64,000 nucleotides of DNA from Planctomycetota bacterium (GTDB lineage Bacteria > Planctomycetota > Planctomycetia > Planctomycetales > Planctomycetaceae): contig JACTNB010000013.1 of NCBI GenBank assembly GCA_014584345.1, positions 186,001 through 250,000 on the forward strand. The letters run 5' to 3'. This document shows positions 9,159 to 17,362 of this stretch, in pieces. Position 1 is the stretch's first letter, and each line of letters begins with the position of its first letter. Both the position numbers and the translations under genes were made by a program. The notes beneath the pieces were generated by a model that was not told the DNA's origin, ran no database searches, and worked only from the letters and a program-made list of their open reading frames with translations.

Positions 9159-10082
9159 ATGCAAACGAATCCAGGTGTTGTTGGACCGATGGGGGTCCCC
9201 CCGGAAAAACATGCAATCGAAGCGGCCTTCTGGCAGCTTTGCGAAGTGGTGGCCCGGCTCCGCTCGCCGGATGGCTGCCCCTGGGATCGTCAACAGACAC
9301 TCGAATCGATCAAACCCCATACTCTCGAGGAAACTCATGAACTACTCGAAGCGATCGATTCCGGCGACAATGCCGCCATCGCCGAGGAATTGGGAGACGT
9401 GCTCCTGCAGGTAGTGCTCGATGCCCAGATTGCAGCCGACGAGCAACGCTTCACGCTGACCGACGTGGTGCAAGGCCTGACGGATAAGTTGATCCGCAGA
9501 CATCCGCACGTTTTCGGCAATGAATCCGTCAGTTCCCCCGAGCAGGTGAAGACGACGTGGGAACGCATCAAACAATCGGAAAAACCGACCCCCCGCGAAT
9601 CCCAACTCGATGGGATCCCCCTGCAACTGCCCGGGCTGGCGCGAGCCGCTCGACTGCAGGAAAAGGCCGCCAAGGTCGGATACGATTTTCCTCACCGCGA
9701 CATGCTGTTCGACAAACTCGCGGAAGAACTGGCGGAGTTGCGCGAAGAACTCTATCCGCAAGGCGAACCGCCGGAGCGGAAGATCTCGCTGGAAGCCCCG
9801 CATTCTCCCGACGAGGCCATTCCCGACGAACAACTGCGGCAACGGGCCGAGGGCGAACTGGGAGACGTACTGTTCGTGCTGGCCAATATCGCCCGCCGCT
9901 GGAAGATCAATCCCGAAGAAGCCCTGCGGAAAACCAACGCCAAATTCCAGCGCCGCTTTCAGGCCATTGAGCGAGGCCTGAAAGCGGATGGTCGCACGAT
10001 CGAATCGGCCACGCTCGCCGAGATGGAAGACTACTATCAGCGGGAAAAACGCCGGGAAAAAGAGCAGCCTCAGCGGCAATGA
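9159..10082 (+). CDS. mazG: Nucleoside triphosphate pyrophosphohydrolase MazG
   Basis: Hydrolyses (d)NTPs to monophosphate and pyrophosphate, a housekeeping role that clears aberrant nucleotides. At 307 residues it is a full-length two-domain MazG. The N-terminal domain carries CPWDRQQTLES (Cys40-Ser50) and the metal-binding helices with LEETHELLEAI and EELGDVLLQVV. The C-terminal domain repeats the pattern as LAEELAELREEL and EGELGDVLFVLANIARRW, and ends with the conserved LRKTNAKFQRRF. A charged segment between the repeated helices (PQGEPPERKISLEAPHSPDE) lengthens the second domain. Cytoplasmic and probably monocistronic. Confidence 0.95.
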   Translation: MQTNPGVVGPMGVPPEKHAIEAAFWQLCEVVARLRSPDGCPWDRQQTLESIKPHTLEETHELLEAIDSGDNAAIAEELGDVLLQVVLDAQIAADEQRFTLTDVVQGLTDKLIRRHPHVFGNESVSSPEQVKTTWERIKQSEKPTPRESQLDGIPLQLPGLARAARLQEKAAKVGYDFPHRDMLFDKLAEELAELREELYPQGEPPERKISLEAPHSPDEAIPDEQLRQRAEGELGDVLFVLANIARRWKINPEEALRKTNAKFQRRFQAIERGLKADGRTIESATLAEMEDYYQREKRREKEQPQRQ

Positions 10083-10117
10083 ACCAGCCGGGGCATCGCT
10101 TGCCGCGCCCTTCGCCC

Positions 10118-10423
10118 TCAGTTTGCCGCCGCCGGTTCGGGAAGTTCGATCACCGGTTCCTCGCTGGTCGGTTCGGTCTGTCCTTCCGGAGGCGGTCCGG
10201 GATCCTTGGGGGCAGATTGTTGCTGGTCTCCACTCGGCTGTGTCGATCCGTTTCCTCCACAACCGGGCAACACCAGCAGCAGGGCGCCCAGCACGAGCGT
10301 CGCCCCGGTCAGCGAAGACAGGGTCTGGAACAAGCCCGGCTGGCGTGAAGGGAACCATCGATCGATCAGGCACTCGGCAAGTTGCCGGCACGAGCAGGAA
10401 TATCGCTTGAAGTGTAAACGCAT
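10118..10423 (-). CDS. Small putative lipoprotein
   Basis: A 101-residue protein. The ATG at 10423 has TGGAG eight bases upstream; a longer open frame extends to 10624 but would run through the 3' end of pckA. The hydrophobic stretch LTGATLVLGALLLVLPGCGG ends in a lipobox-like LPGC, followed by a low-complexity Pro/Glu/Gln tail (STQPSGDQQQSAPKDPGP) to the stop. About 50 residues precede the hydrophobic segment, which is long for a lipoprotein signal, so a membrane-anchored protein is also possible. It starts 38 bp after pckA ends and may be cotranscribed. Function unknown. Confidence 0.6.
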   Translation of the reverse strand: MRLHFKRYSCSCRQLAECLIDRWFPSRQPGLFQTLSSLTGATLVLGALLLVLPGCGGNGSTQPSGDQQQSAPKDPGPPPEGQTEPTSEEPVIELPEPAAAN

Positions 10424-10461
10424 AGAGTTCTCCAGGGGGATAGGTGACGTAAAAAAGCGTT

Positions 10462-12069
10462 TCAGAATGCGGAGCCCGATTCCAATTCCCGGGGACCGGC
10501 CGCCAGGACTTGAGGACTGACACCCTCCGCGTACTTGGTAAAGTTCTGTCGAAATCGAGCCGCCAGTTTGCTTGCCGCGGACAGATACGCGTGCTGACTG
10601 GACCAGGTTTCCCGCGGGACGCAAATACCGCTGGGCACTCCAGGGCAGTGCGTGAGGACATCAAAACCGAAAATGTCATCGCGGATCACGGGAGCATCCT
10701 GGAGTTGCCCGGAATGAATGGCGTCAATCATCGCTCGGGTTTGCGGCAGGGGGATGCGGGTTCCCACGCCGTACGCCCCTCCCGACCAGCCGGTGTTCAC
10801 CAGCCAGACATTTGCCTTGTACTTGCGAATTTTTTCCGCCAGCAGATCGGCGTATTTCGCGGGATGCCAAACCAGAAACGGCCCACCAAAACAGGGGGAA
10901 AAGGTCGCTTCGGGCTCGTCCACGCCCATTTCGGTTCCCGCGACCTTTGCCGTGTAGCCACTGATGAAGTGATACATTGCCTGTTCGGGAGTGAGACGGC
11001 TCAGAGGAGGGAGCACGCCGAATGCATCGCACGTGAGAAAAATCACGTCCGTGGGGTGATCGGCCACACAGGGGATCCGAGCATTCGACATGTGCTCGAT
11101 CGGGTAGGCTCCCCGCGTGTTCTGCGTGATGGTGGTGTTGTCGAAATCGACATGGTGACTTTCACGATCGTATACGACATTCTCGAGCACCGCGCCATAT
11201 TTCAGGGCGTTGAAGATTTCCGGTTCGCGTTCGCGGGATAGATAGATCGCCTTGGCGTAACAGCCCCCCTCGACGTTAAAAATCCCGTCGTCGCTCCAGC
11301 AGTGTTCGTCGTCGCCAATTAAATAGCGTTTTGGGTCGGCGGAGAGAGTCGTTTTGCCGGTGCCCGACAGGCCGAACAGCACGGAGGAACGCCCGGTGAG
11401 TCTGTCTGCAGTAGCCGAGCAGTGCATCGACAGCACGCCGACCTTGGGGCCCCAGTAATTCACCACCGTGAACACCCCTTTTTTCATCTCCCCGGCATAT
11501 TCGGTGCCCAGGATGACGATTTCCCCCGCTTCGATACTCAGGTCCACGCTGGTTTTGGAGGTCATGCCGGTGGTGTGCCTGTTCGCCGGAAAACGCCCCG
11601 CGTTCAGAATGGTGAAGTCGGGATCGCCGAAGTCCCGCAGTTCCTTATCGCTCGGGCGGATCAGCATGTTCGTCATGAACAGCGCGTGGTAGGGCCGCGA
11701 GCAGATCACCCGTACCTTCAACTGGTACTTCGGATCCCAGCCCGCGAAGGCATCGACGCAATAGAGCCGCTCACAGGTGTTGAGATAATCGACGGCGCGT
11801 TCGCGATTAATGCTGAAAGTCAGGCGATCCAGCGGGAAATTCACGGGACCCCACCAGACTTCGTGCTCGGAATCGGGATGCTGCACCACCCGCTTATCCT
11901 TGGGGGAACGACCAGTTTTCTCGCCCGAATACGCGATCAGGCAGCCCGTATCCGAAAGCGTGGTCCCTTTGTCGAAGCGTATCGCCTCTTCGTAAAGCGT
12001 GGCGGGCGAGGGATTCCGCAGCACATCCCTTACCGTGATGCCATGCCACGTCAAGTCAAATTCAGCCAT
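10462..12069 (-). CDS. pckA: Phosphoenolpyruvate carboxykinase (ATP)
   Basis: Catalyses ATP-dependent decarboxylation of oxaloacetate to phosphoenolpyruvate, the first committed step of gluconeogenesis. The 535-residue length fits the ATP-type enzyme. The P-loop reads GLSGTGKTTLSADP (about residues 233-246) and the second kinase motif GDDEHCWSDDGIFNVEGGCY follows. Substrate and metal-site segments are IAYSGEKTGRSPKDKR, FPANRHTTGMTSKTSVD and NTGWSGGAYGVGTRI. The start at 12069 gives the usual N-terminus (MAEFDLTWHGI) and has an AAGGA site upstream; the longer frame to 12120 has no support. Cytoplasmic. Confidence 0.97.
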   Translation of the reverse strand: MAEFDLTWHGITVRDVLRNPSPATLYEEAIRFDKGTTLSDTGCLIAYSGEKTGRSPKDKRVVQHPDSEHEVWWGPVNFPLDRLTFSINRERAVDYLNTCERLYCVDAFAGWDPKYQLKVRVICSRPYHALFMTNMLIRPSDKELRDFGDPDFTILNAGRFPANRHTTGMTSKTSVDLSIEAGEIVILGTEYAGEMKKGVFTVVNYWGPKVGVLSMHCSATADRLTGRSSVLFGLSGTGKTTLSADPKRYLIGDDEHCWSDDGIFNVEGGCYAKAIYLSREREPEIFNALKYGAVLENVVYDRESHHVDFDNTTITQNTRGAYPIEHMSNARIPCVADHPTDVIFLTCDAFGVLPPLSRLTPEQAMYHFISGYTAKVAGTEMGVDEPEATFSPCFGGPFLVWHPAKYADLLAEKIRKYKANVWLVNTGWSGGAYGVGTRIPLPQTRAMIDAIHSGQLQDAPVIRDDIFGFDVLTHCPGVPSGICVPRETWSSQHAYLSAASKLAARFRQNFTKYAEGVSPQVLAAGPRELESGSAF

Positions 12070-12512
12070 GAACACCCATCCTTTTATTCCGCTTCCTCCG
12101 CGTGTTACCTGATGACACAAGGATAACGTATTTTCCCTCGGAACGGCATCTCAAGGACAGGGGAAAGTTCCCCTCTCAATTCGGAACTTTATCCTCCCGT
12201 TGCAATCCCGGTAGCTCCCCAAACTCGGAATTCTTCCTGGAGGAAATCGTATCTCTCGCCCTTCCGTTCCATGTGAAACGGAAAAAACGCAATCCCCTGA
12301 AATTCATGGAATTCTGCTGTCAAAGGACGTAGGAATTTCATAGGCCTCAAATTGCCTGCCACAAGGGGATTTGCAGATGGCCACAGCCGTTCTGGAATCC
12401 GGGCAACGGAAGGCGGATGCCGAATTCCTCGACAGATTGCCATGTGCGCCGGCCCGTGCGATCGTGTTTGCCTGGGCGGTCTCCCGCTGCGTCACGGGCG
12501 CTGCTCGCCTGC
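12070..12512. other. Intergenic region between pckA and a zinc-ribbon gene
   Basis: About 440 bases without a convincing gene. It contains the leader of pckA (minus strand) and a short inverted repeat around 12262-12284 (TTCCGTT / AACGGAA) next to an A-run, which does not have the arrangement of a terminator for either neighbour. No promoter could be assigned. Confidence 0.5.
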
Positions 12513-14096
12513 TTATTCGCTGGCGTTTTCCCGGGGGACGATCATCAGCCGATCCTCGCGCGGTTCAAAGCGGAAGGGCGTCTTTTCCAACATGTCGCGC
12601 AACAAATCGCCATAGGTCGAGTTCTTGCGACTCAAACCAACCAACTGGCGGCGGGCGGCGGAGTCGGCGGGAATGCGGGCTTCGTCAAACTCGATCCGCA
12701 CGGCGATCAGGGCCTCGAGTTCCGCCAAGACTTCTTCCAACGGAGCCGCCGTCGTTAACTGATACGCCAATACCGTTTGCCCCAGTCTGGCGACAAGATC
12801 GATCGGCGGGCTTTTGGGGGCAGGCTGCAAGGGACGCAACGGTTGTTCGGCAGGGGTCTCCGGCGCGGGGGACGGGCTCTGGCCATTCCCGGGAGAAGCA
12901 GCAGCGGTTTCTGCTGGTGTCTCGGCTGGCTTGGGCATCGGGTTCGGCGATGCCACCTCCGGCCGGGTTTCTCCTGGTTCTCCGGGGAGGGAGGCATCCA
13001 AGGGGAGTCCATCCGCCATGGCGGCCATGCGGCGAACAATCGTGGGGGCCGTTGTCCGATTCAGAAATCGCACACTGCCATCGGCCAGCAGCACATACAT
13101 GCCATTCGACTGCCCCGTGCCAAAGCCGTCCGGGCCATTGATGCAGGGTTCCTGCGTAAACGCTCTCACGCTGGCCGTCCCATCCGCCCAGGAGGTCAGT
13201 TTCCCGGTGACGCCCGTCGCCAGCAGGGTTTGCGACAGGCCATCCTTCACGTCGTCCATCCGGGTGGTGCGATTCCAGCCAAAGATGCCTGCCCGGGGGT
13301 CGGAAAGCGGAAGTTCGGCGGCACGAGGTCCGACCCCGGCGATCCCCACCACATGACTGGCCGGGTAGCGATCACCGCCCACTTGCAAAGGGATCTCGGG
13401 GTTCAGCAAATCGTCCCGTTTGCGACGGACGAAGCGATCGTTCAAGGGATCGTCCCAGGGGAGGTTCCATTGGGGCAGCAGGGAGGCATCCCGTTCCAGG
13501 GTCGGGTCGAGTCCCGCCAGCCAACTGAAGGCCCTGCCCGGAGGGGAACCTGTCTGTTCCCACAGCGCGGGGGGAAAGTGCCCACGCGGTTCGCGATATG
13601 CCGTCACGCGCGTCCCGAGTCCCTGCAATTTGAGGGCAAAGGGATGCTGCGCGGGTTCCGCGTTGGCTTCCCCAACGGCGGGCTCCTCGGTTGCCCCGGA
13701 GGGTTGCGGCCCGATCGGCAGGGAGGCAGCCACGTTCGCCGCGGGAGCCTCGTCACGCGTATCAGCGGGGTTTGTGTTCGCCGTGGAGGGGGCGGGTTCC
13801 TCGGAGACCGACGCCGAGCCAAAGGCCCACCAGCTGCCACCCAAGGCAAGACATAGCACACCCACCACGATCCAGGGAATGGCGGTCTCGCGGAGTGCCG
13901 GTTTCCTTGCCAGGACCGGGATCTCGGCGGAATTGGATACCTGCTGGACGTCCAGTTCTCCTCGCTCATTGCGTACAACGCGCAACGGCGTATGACATTC
14001 CGGGCAATCAATGCAAAGTTCGCTGTGTCCCCGCTGCTGCATCCGCAACCGGGCCGAGCATATCGGACAGAGAAATTCTCCCGCTAACACCGCCAT
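12513..14096 (-). CDS. Zinc-ribbon membrane protein with DUF1559-like and STN-like modules
   Basis: A 527-residue protein. It opens with a zinc ribbon (Cys10, Cys13, Cys28, Cys31, Cys34 in LCPIC and CIDCPEC) followed by one transmembrane helix (about 73-93, IPWIVVGVLCLALGGSWWAF). A Pro/Ala-rich linker leads to a DUF1559-like region containing NGMYVLLADGSVRFLN, the H-x9-DG type motif seen in planctomycete pseudopilin-like proteins. A second Pro-rich linker is followed by a C-terminal STN-like segment (APLEEVLAELEALIAVRIEFD, and YGDLLRDMLEKTPFRF). The order suggests a cytoplasmic ribbon and an extracytoplasmic remainder. It lies 167 bp downstream of a gene with the same architecture at both ends. 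Role unknown. Confidence 0.82.
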   Translation of the reverse strand: MAVLAGEFLCPICSARLRMQQRGHSELCIDCPECHTPLRVVRNERGELDVQQVSNSAEIPVLARKPALRETAIPWIVVGVLCLALGGSWWAFGSASVSEEPAPSTANTNPADTRDEAPAANVAASLPIGPQPSGATEEPAVGEANAEPAQHPFALKLQGLGTRVTAYREPRGHFPPALWEQTGSPPGRAFSWLAGLDPTLERDASLLPQWNLPWDDPLNDRFVRRKRDDLLNPEIPLQVGGDRYPASHVVGIAGVGPRAAELPLSDPRAGIFGWNRTTRMDDVKDGLSQTLLATGVTGKLTSWADGTASVRAFTQEPCINGPDGFGTGQSNGMYVLLADGSVRFLNRTTAPTIVRRMAAMADGLPLDASLPGEPGETRPEVASPNPMPKPAETPAETAAASPGNGQSPSPAPETPAEQPLRPLQPAPKSPPIDLVARLGQTVLAYQLTTAAPLEEVLAELEALIAVRIEFDEARIPADSAARRQLVGLSRKNSTYGDLLRDMLEKTPFRFEPREDRLMIVPRENASE

Positions 14097-14263
14097 AAGA
14101 ATCCTTCCTGAAACACCGTTCGTCCCTGAACGTGCAGGTCGTGAACCCTCGAGAAACTACATGATGCAAGTGATGTATCGGCAACAACAGCCCCTCCCCT
14201 TGTTCCGTGCGGGAAGGGACCGGGCGCCGACGGAGCAGCGAGTACCGTTTCCGGGATCGCTTC

Positions 14264-16261
14264 CTATTGGAATCCGTTCGCCTTGAAATCGTAGGTTTTC
14301 AGGCCTCGGTCCTCGGCCACCTTGGTGGTCAGCACCAGGATTTCATTTTTCTCTTCATCAATATAAATCGCCAGGGGAGACGATTCTTTTTCGTAGGTTT
14401 TGATGATGCCATAAATGGCCTGCAGGGTGGTGGCCTGTTCCATGGTGAAAGTCTGAGGCATATTCTTGGTGAAACCGGCCAGTTTCAATGCATCGCCATC
14501 GATATCGATCGGAATTTTGGACTCCCCGGCAATATATGCAAAGGCTTCCTGAAGCGGAGTTCGCCGAAATTCCACATCGAATTTAAGTTGCAGGCGTTCC
14601 TGCAGCGGGAGTTTTGATTTATCCACCGTCTGCGTAGCTGGTGTGCTGGAAGCGACCTGAACCTTTTCGGTGAAATCGGTGCGGGTCGATTCATCCCACG
14701 TCAGCAGTGTTCCCAACGCCAGATTCGGAGCCGCCTTGGGAGGGAGCAGCGTTCCCAGTCGCACGAACCGCCCATCGACGCCCACCGCGGTTGCCAGCGA
14801 CAGCACCTTCAACATGGCGGGGAACCGCCCGATAATCTGGCGATATCCCGAACGCTGCGGATTCATCTTCTGCACGGCGGTCAGCAGGAGTTCCGGCAGC
14901 ACATCCAGACGCTCCTGATACCGTTTGCTCAAGGAAATGGGGCCGACATTGTTCTGCCCGCGAACCAGCAGTTCGGTATGAAAATCCTCGGCGACATGTA
15001 CGCTCCAGGCGGCAGCCCAGATATCCTCGCCCAGCCACCGCAATCCCTTTTCCACCACCAGTCCCGCTTCCGCGGGAAACAGGGTCTCGCGGTGCTGTTC
15101 CAGGTCGTTGGGGTCGAATACCACGCTCACCAGCCGTTCCCGGTCCGTCCCCTTGAGAATCTCCTGCAGATTGTCGGACGTCATCGCGGGGGTGTTCTGG
15201 AAGGTGGCCAGGTCTTCCACGTACAATTCCGGGCAGATGGCCACGGTTTTGTCGTTCACAATCCGATAGGCAAAACCGTTGTTGATCTTCACATCGGTGC
15301 TGAATTCCTGGTGAGGCGTTCCATTGTAGATCCGTAGTAATTCCGCCCGCTGCTGGGGTTCGGCGAAGTGCACCACCGCAGCCACTTCCGGAGCCGTCCC
15401 CCGCGGGCCCAGGATGATGCCGATCAACATTTCCTCGATAAGTTGCGGCGGCTGCTTGGCCAATTCCGTGATCTGGGTTTCCAGCCAGGCACCGAGCGGC
15501 CCCAGCGACGCGCGAAATTCGGCGAACTGCCGATCGTTACTCCACAGTTGCGCCGGATGCAGATTGATCACCAGTCGGACGCCCGCAGGCATGTTCAGCA
15601 GTTGAATCGGCTTGCCCGAAGTGGGGCTGCTGGCCGTGATCGGGTTGAACGACGTCACGGGACGCTGCGCGGCTTCCCCGCTCCCCGCTGCTGGCGCGGG
15701 GGCGGAGGCAACCGGGGTGGAGGGACTCGTGGTTTTGATTTCCAGCATGGCACCTGATTGCGTGGAGCGATAATACAACCCACCTCCCACGGCCACGGCC
15801 AGCAGAATCGCAATCGCCGCCCAGACGCCGCCACCGCTGGAACGTCGGCGTTTTCGGCGTCTCGCGGGGCTGGATGTCACCACGGCGGTTTCCCCGATCG
15901 CTTGAAACGGAGCCGCCTCGGCAGCGGGCGGTTCCTGGTGCAGAAACGACAACGGATCACCCGGGGGGGGTGTGGGAGCACTTTCTTGGAACAGGCTGGC
16001 CAAGGGCTCCGCGGCTTGGGGGGGAGTGGCCTGGCGTGGTGGTACCGGTGCCGTCCCCAACGGGGCATCGGGAACCCACGTGGCATTCTTCCCTTCCACG
16101 GGGACCGGGCTTTCCACCAATTCGAGTTCGATTTCGCTCTGTTCCCGAAGCACGAATTTATGACCGCAACGGGGGCACTTCGCCATCTTGCCCAGCAGGC
16201 TGCGATCCGGCAATTTCAGCGGAGCATCACATTTCGGGCAGGGGATCTTCATTCCAGCCAT
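14264..16261 (-). CDS. Zinc-ribbon membrane protein with C-terminal STN-like module
   Basis: A 665-residue protein. Residues 8-32 form a zinc ribbon (CPKC and CPRC pairs: Cys8, Cys11, Cys29, Cys32). A Pro-rich linker leads to a basic stretch (SPARRRKRRRSSGGGV) and a single transmembrane helix (WAAIAILLAVAVGGGLYY). The large outer region (about 200-550) has no motif I recognise. The C-terminus resembles a secretin/TonB N-terminal (STN) domain: KFDVEFRRTPLQEAFAYIAG, then DGDALKLAGF and EKNEILVLT. The start at 16261 follows GAGG by five bases. The next gene downstream shares the zinc ribbon and STN-like tail, which implies duplication or a joint role. Confidence 0.82.
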   Translation of the reverse strand: MAGMKIPCPKCDAPLKLPDRSLLGKMAKCPRCGHKFVLREQSEIELELVESPVPVEGKNATWVPDAPLGTAPVPPRQATPPQAAEPLASLFQESAPTPPPGDPLSFLHQEPPAAEAAPFQAIGETAVVTSSPARRRKRRRSSGGGVWAAIAILLAVAVGGGLYYRSTQSGAMLEIKTTSPSTPVASAPAPAAGSGEAAQRPVTSFNPITASSPTSGKPIQLLNMPAGVRLVINLHPAQLWSNDRQFAEFRASLGPLGAWLETQITELAKQPPQLIEEMLIGIILGPRGTAPEVAAVVHFAEPQQRAELLRIYNGTPHQEFSTDVKINNGFAYRIVNDKTVAICPELYVEDLATFQNTPAMTSDNLQEILKGTDRERLVSVVFDPNDLEQHRETLFPAEAGLVVEKGLRWLGEDIWAAAWSVHVAEDFHTELLVRGQNNVGPISLSKRYQERLDVLPELLLTAVQKMNPQRSGYRQIIGRFPAMLKVLSLATAVGVDGRFVRLGTLLPPKAAPNLALGTLLTWDESTRTDFTEKVQVASSTPATQTVDKSKLPLQERLQLKFDVEFRRTPLQEAFAYIAGESKIPIDIDGDALKLAGFTKNMPQTFTMEQATTLQAIYGIIKTYEKESSPLAIYIDEEKNEILVLTTKVAEDRGLKTYDFKANGFQ

Positions 16262-16549
16262 GGCGGCCTCGTTTTTCAGTGGAGCTAGCGTCTAGTGGTC
16301 TGTCACAGTTTATTTTTCGGGCTGTGCTCAATTTTGGGCTATGTGCCGTTGGCCTTGCCAGTGAAACCCCATTTTGACGAGTAACCCAAAAGGCATTGGC
16401 CGAACCAGTGACACCCGAATTCCTTGCCGTGATGAAATAATCGGTTGCGCGGGAGGCAGACGGAGCGCATCCTCCCTCTCTCCCTGGCATCGGTATTCTA
16501 TCGCCTACTCCTGGTTGCTGCCACGTTTTTCTGGCCGAACCGCTCAAAT

Positions 16550-17062
16550 TCAGTTGAGCACCGGCAGCAGAATTCTCAATACCGCCATGGCATAAATCCC
16601 GGCTAAGAGATCGTCGGCCATAATGCCCCACCCACCGGGCAAGGCTTCGAATCGCCTAATAGGCCACGGCTTGGCGATATCAAAGACGCGGAACAGCAGA
16701 AATCCGACGAGACCCGTGAGCGGCGTGAACGGCGTCAGGAGATAGATCACCGGGAACGCGGCGATTTCGTCCCAAACTACGCCGGGGGGATCCTCGCGTC
16801 CGAAATACCGCGCCCCTGCATTGCACAGCGGAACACCCACCAGAAACAGCACCAGCGCCACGGGCGCATGCCACCAGTACGTCACATGCAGCGCGGTCAA
16901 CCCCCAAACCAGCAACGGACCCCACACGCTTCCCACCGTCCCGGGAGCGAACCGCGCGAAGCCCACGCCCAGTCCGGTCGCCAGCCAGACACGCCAGTCG
17001 CGAATGGGGCGCCGGGCCGCGGCGGTCTCGGTCGGGGCGGTCTCGGTCATCGGGGCATCCAT
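16550..17062 (-). CDS. pgpA: Phosphatidylglycerophosphatase A
   Basis: Dephosphorylates phosphatidylglycerol phosphate to phosphatidylglycerol in the inner membrane. At 170 residues with about four hydrophobic segments it matches PgpA in length. The family motifs are GFARFAPGTVGS (34-45), VVWDEIAAFPVIYL (96-109) and RVFDIAKPWPIRRFEALPGG followed by GIMADDLLAGIYA (147-159), containing the conserved acidic residues. An in-frame start at 17125 would add 21 residues without resemblance to the family; 17062 is my choice, though a methionine at 17050 is also possible. Upstream lies a dispersed repeat. No partner genes for lipid synthesis are nearby. Confidence 0.9.
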   Translation of the reverse strand: MDAPMTETAPTETAAARRPIRDWRVWLATGLGVGFARFAPGTVGSVWGPLLVWGLTALHVTYWWHAPVALVLFLVGVPLCNAGARYFGREDPPGVVWDEIAAFPVIYLLTPFTPLTGLVGFLLFRVFDIAKPWPIRRFEALPGGWGIMADDLLAGIYAMAVLRILLPVLN

Positions 17063-17122
17063 CAAGGGTCTCGAAAAGAAAGCTGAATACCCCGCGGACG
17101 GGGCAGCGGATCCATGAATCCA

Positions 17123-17356
17123 CATTTCTCACACAATTACCAATGCGGTGAATTATGTCTCGAAAATGCCTGGAAAACTAGCCGCGCCCGCCAGGAAGCG
17201 GGCCACGCGGGCGTTTCCCCGAGGTCTGTTCCTTTGGCATAACTGAAGTAATGGCAGGGTCTTGCGATCATCTTGACCCCAGTTTGGCCCGCTTCCTGAC
17301 GGGCGCGGCTAGTTCGTCGAAGTCAGCAATCCTGTTGTATTGACCCGGGCGAGAAC
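17123..17356 (+). repeat. Dispersed repeat with inverted 30-bp cores
   Basis: The core CTAGCCGCGCCCGCCAGGAA at 17178 onward (17175-17204) reappears inverted at 17285-17314 as GGCCCGCTTCCTGACGGGCG followed by CGGCTAG, so the two arms could pair across about 80 bases. Homology to other copies extends beyond the arms: 17123-17174 resembles 30629-30680 (CATTTCTCA, TGTCTCGAA, ATGCCTGG), and 17310-17356 resembles 56291-56337 (CAGCAATCCTG, ATTGACCCGGGCG). The element fills the gap between the sulfatase and pgpA. No open frame within it looks coding. Confidence 0.85.
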
Positions 17357-17362
17357 TCCGGG

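Noticed and set aside
16262..16549. Possible insertion sequence end (CTAGTGGTCTGTCACAGTTT)
   Set aside because: No matching inverted end, no target duplication and no transposase frame were found nearby.
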